Source of the DNA: Hyphomonadaceae bacterium
GTDB lineage: Bacteria; Pseudomonadota; Alphaproteobacteria; Caulobacterales; Hyphomonadaceae
Direction of reading: 5' to 3'
NCBI GenBank assembly: GCA_016714495.1
Contig: JADKDU010000002.1
Span: forward strand, 558,001-622,000
Length of the DNA: 64,000 nucleotides
This document shows positions 25,506 through 34,128 of the stretch, in pieces. The notes under the pieces are model-generated. The model had not been told where the DNA came from, ran no database searches, and worked only from the letters and a program-made list of their open reading frames with translations. Each line of letters starts with the position of its first letter. Positions within the stretch are counted from its first letter, which is position 1. The position numbers and the translations under genes were made by a program.

Positions 25506-26300
25506 ATGCGATCATTCCTGTTCAGCGTCGGGTTCTGGTGGATTTCGATTCTCTATGTGCTGATGGCGGCGCTTCTCGCGCTGGCGCCCGGACCTGCGGG
25601 TGTGCGCTGGGCGGTGCGGCGTTATTCGCGGCGCATGGTGCAGCTGATGAAGCTGTGCGGGATCAAGTCGGAGGTGCGCGGACGTGAGCGGCTTCCGCCG
25701 CCGCCCTTCATCGTGGCGCCCAAGCATTCGAGCTATGGCGACGGCTTCTTGATGTACGTGCAGTTCGACGATGTGGCGTTCGTAACGGGCGATCACCTCG
25801 AGCGGTTTCCGCTGGCGCCGAAAGTGCTGGAAAAGCTGGGCGCAATCGTGATCGACAATTGCGGCGGGTCGGAAGCGCGGCGCGATCTTGAAGCAAGCTT
25901 TGCGAAGGCAGCCGAAGACAAGCGGATCGTGCTGATCTACCCCGAGGGGCACCTCACCAAGGTGGGCGAGCACAAGCGGTTTCGCGCTGGCGTTTGGCAC
26001 ATGCAGGAAGCCGCGCAGTGGCCCGTGGTGCCGGTAGCGACGAGCCTAGGCCTGCGCTGGCAGCAGCAGGATTACGCCAAATATCCAGGGCCTGCGGTGA
26101 TCGAGTTTCTGGATCCGATCCCGCCGGGGTTGGGGAAGGATGAGTTCCTGGAGCGGCTCGGCGGCGCGATCCGCAGCAATACGGACCGGCTGATTGCGGA
26201 AGGACAGGCGTGGGACAAGGCGAATGGAGTGGAACGAGCGGCGCAGAAGGTAACGGTCGACGCAAAGCCTGATACTGCTTCACAGAATGCCCGAGAATAG
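25506..26300 (+). CDS. plsC: 1-acyl-sn-glycerol-3-phosphate acyltransferase
   Basis: 264-residue inner-membrane acyltransferase of the PlsC family, making phosphatidic acid from lysophosphatidate. A membrane segment (residues 5-30) precedes KHSSYGDG, the HX4D catalytic motif, and YPEGHLTKVG, which corresponds to the EGTR-type phosphate-binding motif with altered end. PVVPVATSLG is the fourth family block. The ATG at 25506 gives MRSFLFSVGFW, the usual start. The 3' end overlaps the amphi-Trp gene by 14 nt, indicating shared transcription with the peroxidase genes; a biological link is unclear. Confidence 0.87.
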   Translation: MRSFLFSVGFWWISILYVLMAALLALAPGPAGVRWAVRRYSRRMVQLMKLCGIKSEVRGRERLPPPPFIVAPKHSSYGDGFLMYVQFDDVAFVTGDHLERFPLAPKVLEKLGAIVIDNCGGSEARRDLEASFAKAAEDKRIVLIYPEGHLTKVGEHKRFRAGVWHMQEAAQWPVVPVATSLGLRWQQQDYAKYPGPAVIEFLDPIPPGLGKDEFLERLGGAIRSNTDRLIAEGQAWDKANGVERAAQKVTVDAKPDTASQNARE

Positions 26301-26538
26301 AGGAGCGCCAAAAGTGGCTCGTAAATCCCCGCGCGATGTTGAAAACACGTACACTCGCGCCCAGTTTGTAACGAAGCTGCGGCGCTTCGCGGACAGTGTG
26401 GAGCGGGGCGAGGCGTTCGTGATCCAGCTCGCTGGCGAGCGCGTGCACGTGCCGGCGCGGGCCGTGTTCAACATCGAGCATGAACGCGATGGCGACGGCG
26501 AAGAGATCGAGTTCCAGATGAAGTGGAAGGCGGAGTGA
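26287..26538 (+). CDS. Amphi-Trp domain protein
   Basis: 83-residue soluble protein. It contains LRRFADSVERGEAFVIQLAGERVHVPARAVFNIEHERD and ends EIEFQMKWKAE; the final alternating strand with the central Trp (EFQxKW) is the signature of amphi-Trp domains. The function is unknown. Its start lies inside plsC and its stop overlaps the ATG of the first glutathione peroxidase by one nucleotide, so it is translationally coupled to both neighbours. The fixed position between plsC and the peroxidases suggests a small stress-related operon, by context only. Confidence 0.8.
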   Translation: MPENRGAPKVARKSPRDVENTYTRAQFVTKLRRFADSVERGEAFVIQLAGERVHVPARAVFNIEHERDGDGEEIEFQMKWKAE

Positions 26539-27020
26539 TGACGACTGCATACGATTTCAATTTCACGTCGATCGACGGCAGGCCGCTGCCCCTTAAAAAG
26601 TTCAGCGGGCATCCGGTTCTGATCGTCAACGTCGCCTCGAAGTGCGGATTGACGCCGCAGTATGAGGCGCTGGTGCAGCTCTATCACGACCTCAAGGAAC
26701 AAGGGCTGGTGGTGCTGGGCGTGCCGTCGAACCAGTTCATGGGACAGGAGCCCGGGACGAATGAGGAGATCCAGACATTCTGCTCGACGACCTATGGCGT
26801 CGATTTTCCGCTGACGGCGAAGACCGATGTGAAGGGCGAGACGGCGCATCCCTTCTATCGGTGGATGAGGCAGGAGCTAGGTGAGCCGGCGGAGCCTGTG
26901 TGGAATTTCCACAAGCTGCTGATCGGCAAGGATGGCAAGGCGCTGCAGGCGTTCGCGCCGACGGTCGCGCCCGAGGCGCTGGAGATCAAGGCTGCGATCG
27001 ATGGGGCGCTTGCAACATGA
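26538..27020 (+). CDS. Glutathione peroxidase family protein, copy 1
   Basis: 160-residue thioredoxin-fold peroxidase. The peroxidatic Cys is in VNVASKCGLTPQY; the catalytic Gln is absent from the usual spacing but GVPSNQFMGQEPG and the WNFHKLLIG motif with catalytic Trp-Asn are present. These are Cys-, not selenocysteine-, enzymes that reduce peroxides using thioredoxin or glutathione. ATG 26538 overlaps the previous stop (TGATG). The stop overlaps the next gene's start (ATGA). A second, homologous copy follows immediately, so this is a tandem duplication. Confidence 0.9.
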   Translation: MTTAYDFNFTSIDGRPLPLKKFSGHPVLIVNVASKCGLTPQYEALVQLYHDLKEQGLVVLGVPSNQFMGQEPGTNEEIQTFCSTTYGVDFPLTAKTDVKGETAHPFYRWMRQELGEPAEPVWNFHKLLIGKDGKALQAFAPTVAPEALEIKAAIDGALAT

Positions 27021-27494
27021 CGAATGCTTATGAGTTCAAGTTCATCGGCATCGATGGATCAGTGCTGCCGCTGAAAAAGTTCGAGGGGCAGGCGCTGCTG
27101 GTCGTCAACGTTGCTTCAAAATGCGGGTTCACGCCGCAATACACCGGGCTGCAGAAGATTCACGCGGAGTATCACGACCGCGGCTTCAATGTGATCGGCG
27201 TGCCGTGCAACCAGTTCCTGTGGCAGGAGCCTGCGAAGGAAACCGAGATCGCGGCGTTCTGTGCGGTGACCTACGCGGTGACTTTTCCGATGACGGAGAA
27301 AACTGCGGTGAAGGGTGGCAAGGCGCATCCTTTCTACAAGTGGACGCGCGAGCAGCTGGGACGCGCAGCGCATCCGGCGTGGAATTTTCACAAGCTGCTG
27401 ATTAGCAAAACGGGTCAGCCGGTTAAGGCTTTCAAGTCGAAGATAGAGCCGGAAAGTCGGGGAACTGCGCAGCGCCATCGAGGCCGTGCTCTAA
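27017..27494 (+). CDS. Glutathione peroxidase family protein, copy 2, with 3' frameshift
   Basis: About 158 residues after correction. VNVASKCGFTPQY carries the peroxidatic Cys, GVPCNQFLWQEP the second motif and AWNFHKLLIS the Trp-Asn motif, so the catalytic core is intact. Beyond PES the uncorrected frame runs into nonsense to 27607, but a +1 read recovers ELRSAIEAVL and a TAA at 27492-27494. The cause is a GGGG run at 27459-27462 where three G would fit. It overlaps the previous gene by ATGA. The error is at the end of the protein and may be a sequencing artefact. Confidence 0.8.
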
Positions 27495-27759
27495 CGTACG
27501 CAGTTTTGTTCGGACTGTTGCGTAAATTCCACGTTCGCCTGGAAGGTGAGTCGGCGCATGAATTTTGCGACCGAAGAGCTTATGGCGACTCTATTTTCTG
27601 CAAATAGCTAGCCCGGCGCGCGACCCCGTGTTCATTAACAGATTGGGGCGCCAAAAAGGCGTTTGGACGTGTGACCCTTCTGCGACAGACGAATCTATCT
27701 GCACGCTGATAGATGGCCGCCGCGAGCAATCCGCTCGTTCCTACCGGCAGGATATAAAC

Positions 27760-28512
27760 GTGAAAAAATATGTCGTGACCGCCTCTCTCATGGCGGGCTT
27801 CTCCATGGTCTCCGGCGCTGCTTTCGCTCAAACGACGGGCACGATTGGCGCAACCGCCCAGCACATCGATCCGACGGGCGGCGATAATACGCAAACCTAC
27901 GGCGTCAATGGCGGCGTCGCACTCGATCTGGGCAGCACGCTCGCTGTTCTACTCGACGCCTCCTATTCCACGAACAACGATTCTGACGTCGACACGATTG
28001 GCGGCACCGCACACGTTTTGTCGCGCGACGCAGACCGTGCGTTCGGCGGCTTCCTCGGCTACGCCAACGTTGATGGCGGCAGCGACAACTCTGACGTCTG
28101 GTCGGTTGGCGGCGAATACGCCAAGTTCTTCGACACCTCCACGCTGGCGTTTACGGGCGCTTTCGCGACCGCCAATGACACCAATGTGGACGCATGGGGC
28201 CTGCAAGCCGAATATCGTCTGTTCGCCGACGACAACACGCGCATCGACTTCGGCGCTGGTTGGGCCAACATCGATTACGGCTCCGATGATGGCGACGGCT
28301 TCCAGCTTGGCGCTGGCGTCGAACACCGCTTCGCCGGTTCCCCGATCAGCCTCGGCGCCAACATCTCGTATGTTGACACGGCCGTTTCCAGCGACGCGAT
28401 GGTCGTTGGCGGGACGCTGCGCTTCGACTTCGGCAACGGCTCGCTGAAAGAACGTGACCGCAAGGGCAACACGTTCGGTTCGGTCAACAGCCTGCTGTCG
28501 TTCCTGCAGTAG
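27760..28512 (+). CDS. Outer-membrane beta-barrel protein, porin-like
   Basis: 250-residue exported protein. The signal peptide is KKYVVTASLMAGFSMVSGAAFA, followed by repeated amphipathic strands (e.g. GVNGGVALDLGSTLAVLLDASYS, WSVGGEYAKFFDTSTLAFTGAF) with DGD/DND turns, and an 8-10 strand pattern ending in a strand FGNGSLKERDRKG. Acidic loops are common. The start is GTG at 27760, since AGGAT lies 7 nt upstream and no ATG fits. A hairpin and a T-run terminator follow. Base composition is slightly less GC-rich than neighbours and codon use favours GC-ending Asp/Asn codons, consistent with high expression. Function is unknown. Confidence 0.75.
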   Translation: MKKYVVTASLMAGFSMVSGAAFAQTTGTIGATAQHIDPTGGDNTQTYGVNGGVALDLGSTLAVLLDASYSTNNDSDVDTIGGTAHVLSRDADRAFGGFLGYANVDGGSDNSDVWSVGGEYAKFFDTSTLAFTGAFATANDTNVDAWGLQAEYRLFADDNTRIDFGAGWANIDYGSDDGDGFQLGAGVEHRFAGSPISLGANISYVDTAVSSDAMVVGGTLRFDFGNGSLKERDRKGNTFGSVNSLLSFLQ

Positions 28513-28532
28513 TCTAATCTGATCAGATGAAG

Positions 28533-28598
28533 GCATCCACCGTTCGCGGCGGATGCCGACGGTCTACGCTTGGGGCGGTCCTTCTGGGCCGCCCTTTT
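28533..28598 (+). terminator. Hairpin pair with intrinsic terminator after the outer-membrane protein gene
   Basis: The first hairpin is GCATCCACCG/CGGCGGATGC around a TTCG loop (28533-28556, one mismatch). The second is GGGCGGTCC (28573-28581)/GGGCCGCCC (28586-28594) around TTCT, with one G-T pair, followed by TTTT to 28598: a standard rho-independent terminator. Confidence 0.85.
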
Positions 28599-28648
28599 CG
28601 TTTACGGCGCTGTGCGACATAGTCTGCTTGCTGGAAAGGCGAGACGCG

Positions 28649-29497
28649 ATGCGCGTGGGAATCGGCATTCTGATGGCGGCCATGCTGGCGTCTTGCCACG
28701 GCGCGCCGGCGCCTGCCGCGCAGATTGAAGCGGATGCAGGGTCATCCATGCCGCGTGGACATGCGTTTGACCTGACATCGGCGCGCACGGGGCTGGAATA
28801 TGTGGTGCTGGTTTCAGAGCCAGTCGACCCGTTGCCGGCGGGAGCAAAGGCGCCGGTTGTCTACGTGACGGACGGCGACTGGTATTTCGGCATGGCGACC
28901 GACGCTGTGCGACAGCAGAAACTTCAGGGCGCGATGGGGCCGACCTATGTGGTCGCCATAGCCTATGCCCGCGCGACATCCGACATGGTTTATTCGCGGC
29001 GCGAGCACGAGCTGGTGCACAAGCCGTTCAAGGGCGAGAACGGCGTGATGGGTGGGGGCGGAGAGGATTTCCTCTTGTTCGTGACGGAGCAGGTGCGGCC
29101 ATTGGTTGAAGGTCGGTTTCCGATCGACAAGAACCGCGCCGTGCTGGCGGGGCAGTCGCTGGGCGGCCTGTTCGCCACGAACGTACTGCTGTCGAAGCCT
29201 GAGAGTTTCTACGGCTATCTGATCGGAAGCCCTTCGCTCTGGGCCGACCCTTCATTGCTCGCCGCATCGCGCAACTTCACCAGGGGCGAGGGGCATCGTG
29301 TCTATGTCGGCGTTGGCGGCGGGGAGTCGCCCCCGACGCGCGGCTACGCCAGGAGTCTGGCGGAGGCATTGTCGGCCAGGTCGACCGGCCTCGCCGTCGA
29401 GAGCGCGGAGCTGGCCAGATATTCCCACATGACAATGCAAGGGGCGTGGTTTGCGGCCGGATTGCGCTATCTATTGCCCAAGGCTGGAGCGTACTAG
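28649..29497 (+). CDS. Alpha/beta-hydrolase esterase, IroE/esterase-D like lipoprotein
   Basis: 282-residue exported hydrolase; the signal ends in LASC, so a lipoprotein is likely. The fold blocks are APVVYVTDGDWYF, the nucleophile elbow AGQSLGGLFATNVLL with Ser in GQSLGG, and a C-terminal HMTMQG where the His can complete the triad. The sequence resembles IroE/EstD-type (PF00756) esterases, which often cleave siderophores or other esters, but the substrate is not known. ATG at 28649 gives the proper signal peptide. Its stop overlaps the 3' end of the convergent DUF2842 gene by 4 nt. Confidence 0.82.
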   Translation: MRVGIGILMAAMLASCHGAPAPAAQIEADAGSSMPRGHAFDLTSARTGLEYVVLVSEPVDPLPAGAKAPVVYVTDGDWYFGMATDAVRQQKLQGAMGPTYVVAIAYARATSDMVYSRREHELVHKPFKGENGVMGGGGEDFLLFVTEQVRPLVEGRFPIDKNRAVLAGQSLGGLFATNVLLSKPESFYGYLIGSPSLWADPSLLAASRNFTRGEGHRVYVGVGGGESPPTRGYARSLAEALSARSTGLAVESAELARYSHMTMQGAWFAAGLRYLLPKAGAY

Positions 29498-29706
29498 ACG
29501 TCCGGGCTTTCGCGGGGGCCGTCCTTGGCATGCATCCAACGCAGCAGGGGCTTCAGCGGGAAGACCCAGGCAAAGCCCACGATCGGAAAATAGAGAACTT
29601 TCCAGGCCCAGTGTTCCGATGCGATGCGATCGCCCACCACAGCAGCTACGGCGATATAGCCGAGCATCCAGGCGACCAGGGCCACGGAACCGATTGCCTT
29701 GCGCAA
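29494..29706 (-). CDS. DUF2842 domain protein
   Basis: 70-residue membrane protein with two hydrophobic segments (SVALVAWMLGYIAVAAVV and VLYFPIVGFAWVFPLKPLLRWM), as in the alphaproteobacterial DUF2842 family. The start is assigned to TTG at 29706 because GGAGG sits 6 nt upstream and the family opens with RKAIG-like residues; the longer frame from 29772 begins with another TTG and overlaps the ctaA start. Divergent to ctaA, with 65 bp between the starts. Function unknown. Confidence 0.75.
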   Translation of the reverse strand: MRKAIGSVALVAWMLGYIAVAAVVGDRIASEHWAWKVLYFPIVGFAWVFPLKPLLRWMHAKDGPRESPDV

Positions 29707-29771
29707 GAACGCCTCCAGATGCGGCTTTCCGGCCGCTGGCCTTCCGTTCTCACAGGTAGGATAAGCGCGCA

Positions 29772-30830
29772 ATGAGCGAGGCTGTCGCTGTCATCCTGCC
29801 GGGAAATTCCCCGGCGAACTCCATGGTTCCCGCCAAGGGCGTGGCGCTGGTGCGCGCCTGGCTGCTGGTCATTGCCGGGATGGTCTACGCGATGATCCTG
29901 GTCGGGGGGGCGACCCGGCTGACTGACAGCGGACTGTCGATCACGGAATGGAAGCCGCTGTTGGGCGCTTTTCCGCCGATGAATGAGACGGACTGGGCCG
30001 ACGCCTTCGCCAAATACCAGTCGATGACGGCGCAGTATCACCTGCTCAACCCCAATATGGATATCGCAGGGTTCAAGGGTATCTACTGGTGGGAATGGAG
30101 CCATCGCGAACTCGGCCGGGTGATCGGCGTGGTGTTCGCGCTGCCGCTGATCTTCTTCTGGGTGACGGGGCGGACGACGAAGAAGCTGTTGCCGCATCTG
30201 CTGATCCTGTTCGCGCTGGGCGGGCTGCAGGGGCTGATCGGGTGGTGGATGGTGTCGTCTGGGGTAAACTCCGAACTGACGTCTGTCGCGCCTTACCGGC
30301 TGATGACGCATTTCGGGCTGGCGCTGCTGATCATCTGCTATTGCTTCTGGCTCTGGATGGAGCTGGGCGCGGCCAAGCGCGAGACGCCGCGTGACGCTTT
30401 CGGCTGGGCGACGGCGCTGATCTGGATTTCGGGAGTACAGATGGCGCTGGGCGCGCTGGTCGCGGGGCTCGATGCGGGCAGGGGCTATACGGACTGGCCG
30501 CTGATGTCAGGTCATGTCGCGCCGCCAGAGATGTGGTCGATGGATCCGTTCTGGCTGAACTTCGCCGAGAACCCGGCGACGGCGCAGTTCTTCCACCGGC
30601 TGGCGGCGTATGGGCTGCTGGGCCTTGCGGCGTGGACGGCGTGGAAGTTCCGCGCGCAGCACTGGTCGCTCTTCAAGTTATTTGCCGGGCTGGTGCTGGC
30701 GCAGGCTGTGCTGGGCGTGGCGACACTTATGCGCGCTGCGCCGCTCGACATGTCGCTGACGCACCAGGCGTTGGGGACGATCGTGTTGCTGGCGGCGACA
30801 AGGCTGGTATGGACGGCGAAGCCCGCCTAG
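29772..30830 (+). CDS. ctaA: Haem A synthase
   Basis: 352-residue polytopic COX15/CtaA protein, which oxidises haem O to haem A for cytochrome c oxidase. Eight membrane segments fit the length. Conserved histidines lie in WSHRELGRVIG, MTHFGLALL, FFHRLAAYG and SLTHQALGTI, the four haem ligands of the family, and the first segment has GGATRLTDSGLSITEWKPL. Genes for the rest of the oxidase are not in the window. The ATG at 29772 is 65 bp from the divergent DUF2842 start. Confidence 0.93.
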   Translation: MSEAVAVILPGNSPANSMVPAKGVALVRAWLLVIAGMVYAMILVGGATRLTDSGLSITEWKPLLGAFPPMNETDWADAFAKYQSMTAQYHLLNPNMDIAGFKGIYWWEWSHRELGRVIGVVFALPLIFFWVTGRTTKKLLPHLLILFALGGLQGLIGWWMVSSGVNSELTSVAPYRLMTHFGLALLIICYCFWLWMELGAAKRETPRDAFGWATALIWISGVQMALGALVAGLDAGRGYTDWPLMSGHVAPPEMWSMDPFWLNFAENPATAQFFHRLAAYGLLGLAAWTAWKFRAQHWSLFKLFAGLVLAQAVLGVATLMRAAPLDMSLTHQALGTIVLLAATRLVWTAKPA

Positions 30831-30849
30831 GCGCGGCCATCCGTGAGGG

Positions 30850-32493
30850 CTAGGGCCCTTGAGACGGCGTTGGCGAGGCCGGCGGTGTTTCCGCAGGCGG
30901 GCGCGACTTGCGCGGCAGCTTGCCGGGATGGTTCGAGGCGAGCATCGCGAAGGTCGCGAGCAATACGGAATTGCGGCGCATGTCTTCGGGCTGCAGGGCT
31001 TCGAAGAAGTCGAGATTGGTGTGGTGCGTCTTGGGCTCGTACTCAAGCGGGTCCTGGATGAACTGGAAGCCGGGCAGGCCAGCATTGTCGAACGAGATAT
31101 GATCCGTCGAACCGGTGTTGCGCGGGGAGACATGTGTCATGCCCAGGTCGCGCACAGGCTCCATCCATGACCGGAAAATCGGCGCGACCGCGGCGTTGCT
31201 CTGGGCATAGATGCCGCGGATCGAACCGGCGCCATTGTCGAGGTTGAAGTAGGCCTGAAAGCGGCTGTGCTCGCGCTTGATCGGCACGATGTTGCCGCGT
31301 GCATTGCCGGGCGCGGGAACGCCGCGTCCGCCGCCGAAGTGCTGGGCGACATAGAGGCGTGATCCGATCAGGCCCTGTTCCTCGCCATTCCACAGGCACA
31401 CACGCACGGTGCGCTTCAAGGGCGTCTTGTTGGCCTTGAGCAGGCGCATTGCTTCGAGGGCGATGGCGCAGGGGCCGCCATTGTCGGTTGCGCCGGTGGC
31501 GGCATGCCATGAGTCGAAGTGCCCGCCGATGATGACGACTTCGCTGGGAAGCTCCGTACCGCGGATCTCGCCCACGACGTTGAACATTTCCGGATTGTCG
31601 AACCAGTCGTTCTGGATATCGGCTTCGATGACGACAGGCTGGCCGAGCTGCACCGAGCGCGCGATGCGGCCATAGTGTTCGGCTTCGATGTTGATGCGCG
31701 GGATCTGCTGGTCGGGCAGGTCGGTGCGCACGCCGCCCTGTACATTGACGGCGCCGTGGCCTTTGTTGGTCGCGAACACGCCGAGCACGCCTTCGCTGAA
31801 GAACCACGCATTGCGGGCGTTGGCCTGTGCGACCGCCTGGAGATTCGGAGGAGAAGGCGGGGTCGCCGGCGGCGTGCCGGTTTCGGGCGGGCGCGCCGGG
31901 ATCTCCAACGCGTCGAGGTCTTCCTTGGTGTAGCGCTTGGCGACAGGGTCCCACTGAGCGCGCATTACGGTCGGCGTCTGGCCGAGAATCCATTTACCGC
32001 GCAGCTTGCCGGCGTATTTTTCCTTCAGAACTTTCTCGTCTAGTTCGGTGACGAGCACGCACTCGCCGCTGACGAGACCCTTCGTGCCGGGCGTCCACGA
32101 AACGGACATGCCCGTGATGGGAAATGCGTTGGGCGTTATTGCTGCAAGATAGAATTTCCGGTTTGCCCAGCCGCGCGGGAAGCCGTTGTTGGTTCCTGTC
32201 GGATCAGTCGGCCATGGCTCGAGCGTGGCGTCGGTAAGGCCCCATTCCTTCATCTTGCCGACGACCCAGTCGGCCGACTTGCGGATGCCCGGCGATCCGG
32301 AGAGGCGCGGGCCGAGCACATCCATCATGTAGCTGGCGGTCGACATCACCTGCGAAGTGTTCTCGTTGAGCCCGCTGCGCAGGGCGGCGATGGCGTCGTA
32401 GTTGATGGCGGCTTCAGCGGTGGCTCGGGCTGTGAATAGGGCTGGCGCAAAGGCGGAGGCGGCTGCGGCGGTCATGAAGGAACGGCGGTTCAT
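30850..32493 (-). CDS. Exported M28-family metallopeptidase
   Basis: 547-residue protein with a twin-arginine type signal (NRRSFMTAAAASAFAPALFTARATA). The catalytic domain has HFDSWHAATGATDNGGPCAIALEAMRLL (zinc ligands H and D), NGEEQGLIGSRLYV (catalytic and zinc-bridging Glu) and a distal TDHISFDNAGLPGFQF His, the M28 pattern. A PA-like insert lies between the N-terminus and the catalytic domain, as in many M28 peptidases. The last 30 residues are Pro/Ser-rich. The ATG 32493 matches the Tat signal. Substrate is not predicted; an aminopeptidase is likely. Confidence 0.87.
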   Translation of the reverse strand: MNRRSFMTAAAASAFAPALFTARATAEAAINYDAIAALRSGLNENTSQVMSTASYMMDVLGPRLSGSPGIRKSADWVVGKMKEWGLTDATLEPWPTDPTGTNNGFPRGWANRKFYLAAITPNAFPITGMSVSWTPGTKGLVSGECVLVTELDEKVLKEKYAGKLRGKWILGQTPTVMRAQWDPVAKRYTKEDLDALEIPARPPETGTPPATPPSPPNLQAVAQANARNAWFFSEGVLGVFATNKGHGAVNVQGGVRTDLPDQQIPRINIEAEHYGRIARSVQLGQPVVIEADIQNDWFDNPEMFNVVGEIRGTELPSEVVIIGGHFDSWHAATGATDNGGPCAIALEAMRLLKANKTPLKRTVRVCLWNGEEQGLIGSRLYVAQHFGGGRGVPAPGNARGNIVPIKREHSRFQAYFNLDNGAGSIRGIYAQSNAAVAPIFRSWMEPVRDLGMTHVSPRNTGSTDHISFDNAGLPGFQFIQDPLEYEPKTHHTNLDFFEALQPEDMRRNSVLLATFAMLASNHPGKLPRKSRPPAETPPASPTPSQGP

Positions 32494-32621
32494 GCGGGTC
32501 CCCTGAAACTGGTCAGGTCGACTATACGGGGCGAAACGGCGCCGTCGATTGAACTCGCCGGCAACGCGTTCGACAGAATGTGAGCTGCCTATAGGGCATG
32601 CGAGTGTGCTATAGCGCGGGC

Positions 32622-32789
32622 ATGGAAACGGCTGTTGTCATTGCGGGTATTGCGGTCATCGGCTTGACGGTGCTTCCCATCTTCCTGCTGGGCAGGGCGT
32701 TCAAGGGCGCACCTAAGCGGGTCAAAGACGTGACCAAAGCGTCTGGCGGGCAGCCCGATGGCGGGGGGGAAGGCCAGGGCCATTCGTAA
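32622..32789 (+). CDS. Small single-pass membrane protein
   Basis: 55 residues: one membrane segment (AVVIAGIAVIGLTVLPIFLLGRAF) and a polar Lys/Gly/Asp tail. No ribosome-binding site is clear, and the ATG is chosen because it begins the hydrophobic segment. It lies alone between the M28 peptidase and rplM. It is supported only by its clean hydrophobic profile, so it may be spurious. Confidence 0.4.
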   Translation: METAVVIAGIAVIGLTVLPIFLLGRAFKGAPKRVKDVTKASGGQPDGGGEGQGHS

Positions 32790-33095
32790 CCATAGGTTCC
32801 GACGAACGGGGGATTCGCGGCCATGCGCGCGACCTTCGCGTTCGCTCATGCCGCCCGGCCCTTTTGTCTCAGCCAACGCAGCACCAGCATCCACAGAGAA
32901 AAATATTATATATAACAACGTTCTACCATGATGGGACGCAGGCTTGCGTCGTCGGGGTGGGGATCAAGCCGGGCAACCGGTGAGACCTTGAAACGCAATG
33001 GCCGTGCGCTGTTGACATTGGTTGGGTCGCCCTGTAGCTGCACGCGTTCGAAATTCAGTACGAAACCTTGTCTGAGAAAGGCTCCGCAAGGGAGC

Positions 33096-33563
33096 ATGCA
33101 AACCGTTTCTGTAAAACCGGCTGACGCCGTGAATAAGTGGGTCGTGATCGATGCCGAAGGCGTCGTTGTGGGCCGTCTGGCTTCGTACATTGCGCTTCGC
33201 CTGCGCGGCAAACATCGTGCGGACTACACCCCGCACGTTGACCTTGGCGACCACATCGTCGTCATCAATGCGGACAAGGTCGCCATGACCGGTCGCAAGC
33301 TGGTGCGCAAGAAGTACCACCGCCACACCGGTCACCCGGGCGGCATCAAGACCACGACGCCGGAGAAGATCCTGGCCTCGAAATTCCCCGAGCGGGTGCT
33401 CGAGCTGGCTGTGAAGCGCATGATGCCGGGCGAGAGCCCCCTCGCGCGCAAGCAGTTCTCCAAGCTCCGCGTGTATGCCGGTGTCGATCACCCTCACACC
33501 GCCCAGAACCCGGAAAAGGTCGACTTCAAGTCGAAGAACTCCAAGAACGTGAAGGTCGCCTGA
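33096..33563 (+). CDS. rplM: 50S ribosomal protein L13
   Basis: 155-residue large-subunit protein. It shows WVVIDAEGVVVGRLASYIALRLRGKHRADYTPHVD, then VVINADKVAMTGRK and KKYHRHTGHPGG, all canonical L13 blocks, and ends with a basic Lys/Ser tail typical of alphaproteobacteria. ATG 33096 has AAGGGAGC upstream. rpsI follows 2 nt downstream and shares a terminator with it. A TTGACA at 33012 is a promoter candidate, and the 80-nt leader between it and the start could hold an autoregulatory structure; neither is confirmed. Confidence 0.97.
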   Translation: MQTVSVKPADAVNKWVVIDAEGVVVGRLASYIALRLRGKHRADYTPHVDLGDHIVVINADKVAMTGRKLVRKKYHRHTGHPGGIKTTTPEKILASKFPERVLELAVKRMMPGESPLARKQFSKLRVYAGVDHPHTAQNPEKVDFKSKNSKNVKVA

Positions 33564-33565
33564 TC

Positions 33566-34045
33566 ATGGCTGAAGCCGTCGAATCCCTTGGCAGCATCAA
33601 AGACCTCGGCGTGAAGGCTGCGCCCGCGCAGGCCCCCGCTACCGCGAAAATCGACAAGCTCGGTCGCGCCTACGCCACTGGCCGCCGCAAGACCGCTACC
33701 GCCCGCGTCTGGATCAAGCGCGGCACGGGCAAGATCGTCATCAACGGCAAGGATCAGACGGTGTACTTCGCCCGTCCGGTGCTCCGCCTTATGATCAAGC
33801 AGCCGCTGGAAGCCGCCAAGCGCGAGACGGAAATCGACGTGATCTGCACCGTTGCTGGTTCGGGCCTCACCGGCCAGGCTGGCGCTGTTCGTCACGGCAT
33901 CGCTCGCGCGCTCGTGAACTTCGAGCCGGAACTGCGCACCGCGATGCGTCCGCAGAAACTGCTGACCCGCGACCCGCGTGCGGTTGAGCGGAAGAAGTAC
34001 GGCAAAGCGAAAGCTCGCCGTTCCTTCCAGTTCTCGAAGCGCTAG
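33566..34045 (+). CDS. rpsI: 30S ribosomal protein S9
   Basis: 159-residue small-subunit protein. A flexible N-terminal extension of about 35 residues is followed by GRAYATGRRKTATARVWIKRGTG and the C-terminal RDPRAVERKKYGKAKARRSFQFSKR, whose SKR tail reaches the P-site tRNA. This is the standard partner of L13. The terminator lies 24 bp downstream. Confidence 0.97.
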   Translation: MAEAVESLGSIKDLGVKAAPAQAPATAKIDKLGRAYATGRRKTATARVWIKRGTGKIVINGKDQTVYFARPVLRLMIKQPLEAAKRETEIDVICTVAGSGLTGQAGAVRHGIARALVNFEPELRTAMRPQKLLTRDPRAVERKKYGKAKARRSFQFSKR

Positions 34046-34069
34046 TCGCCTCGATACGTGTTTCGAGGA

Positions 34070-34100
34070 GGGCGCTTCGGGCAACCGAAGCGCCCTTTTT
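34070..34100 (+). terminator. Rho-independent terminator of rplM-rpsI
   Basis: Perfect 11-bp stem GGGCGCTTCGG (34070-34080) / CCGAAGCGCCC (34085-34095) with a GCAA tetraloop, followed by TTTTT. Confidence 0.95.
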
Positions 34101-34128
34101 CTTTGTCCTGTTCCAGCGGGTTTGAGTC

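Noticed and set aside
28553..28648. Upstream extension of the esterase gene from 28553
   Set aside because: It would run through the terminator hairpin; the ATG at 28649 gives a proper lipoprotein signal peptide.
33012..33040. TTGACA with a TAGCTG-like -10 upstream of rplM as a firm promoter
   Set aside because: The -35 is good but the -10 is poor at every allowed spacing, so it is mentioned only as a candidate in the rplM entry.
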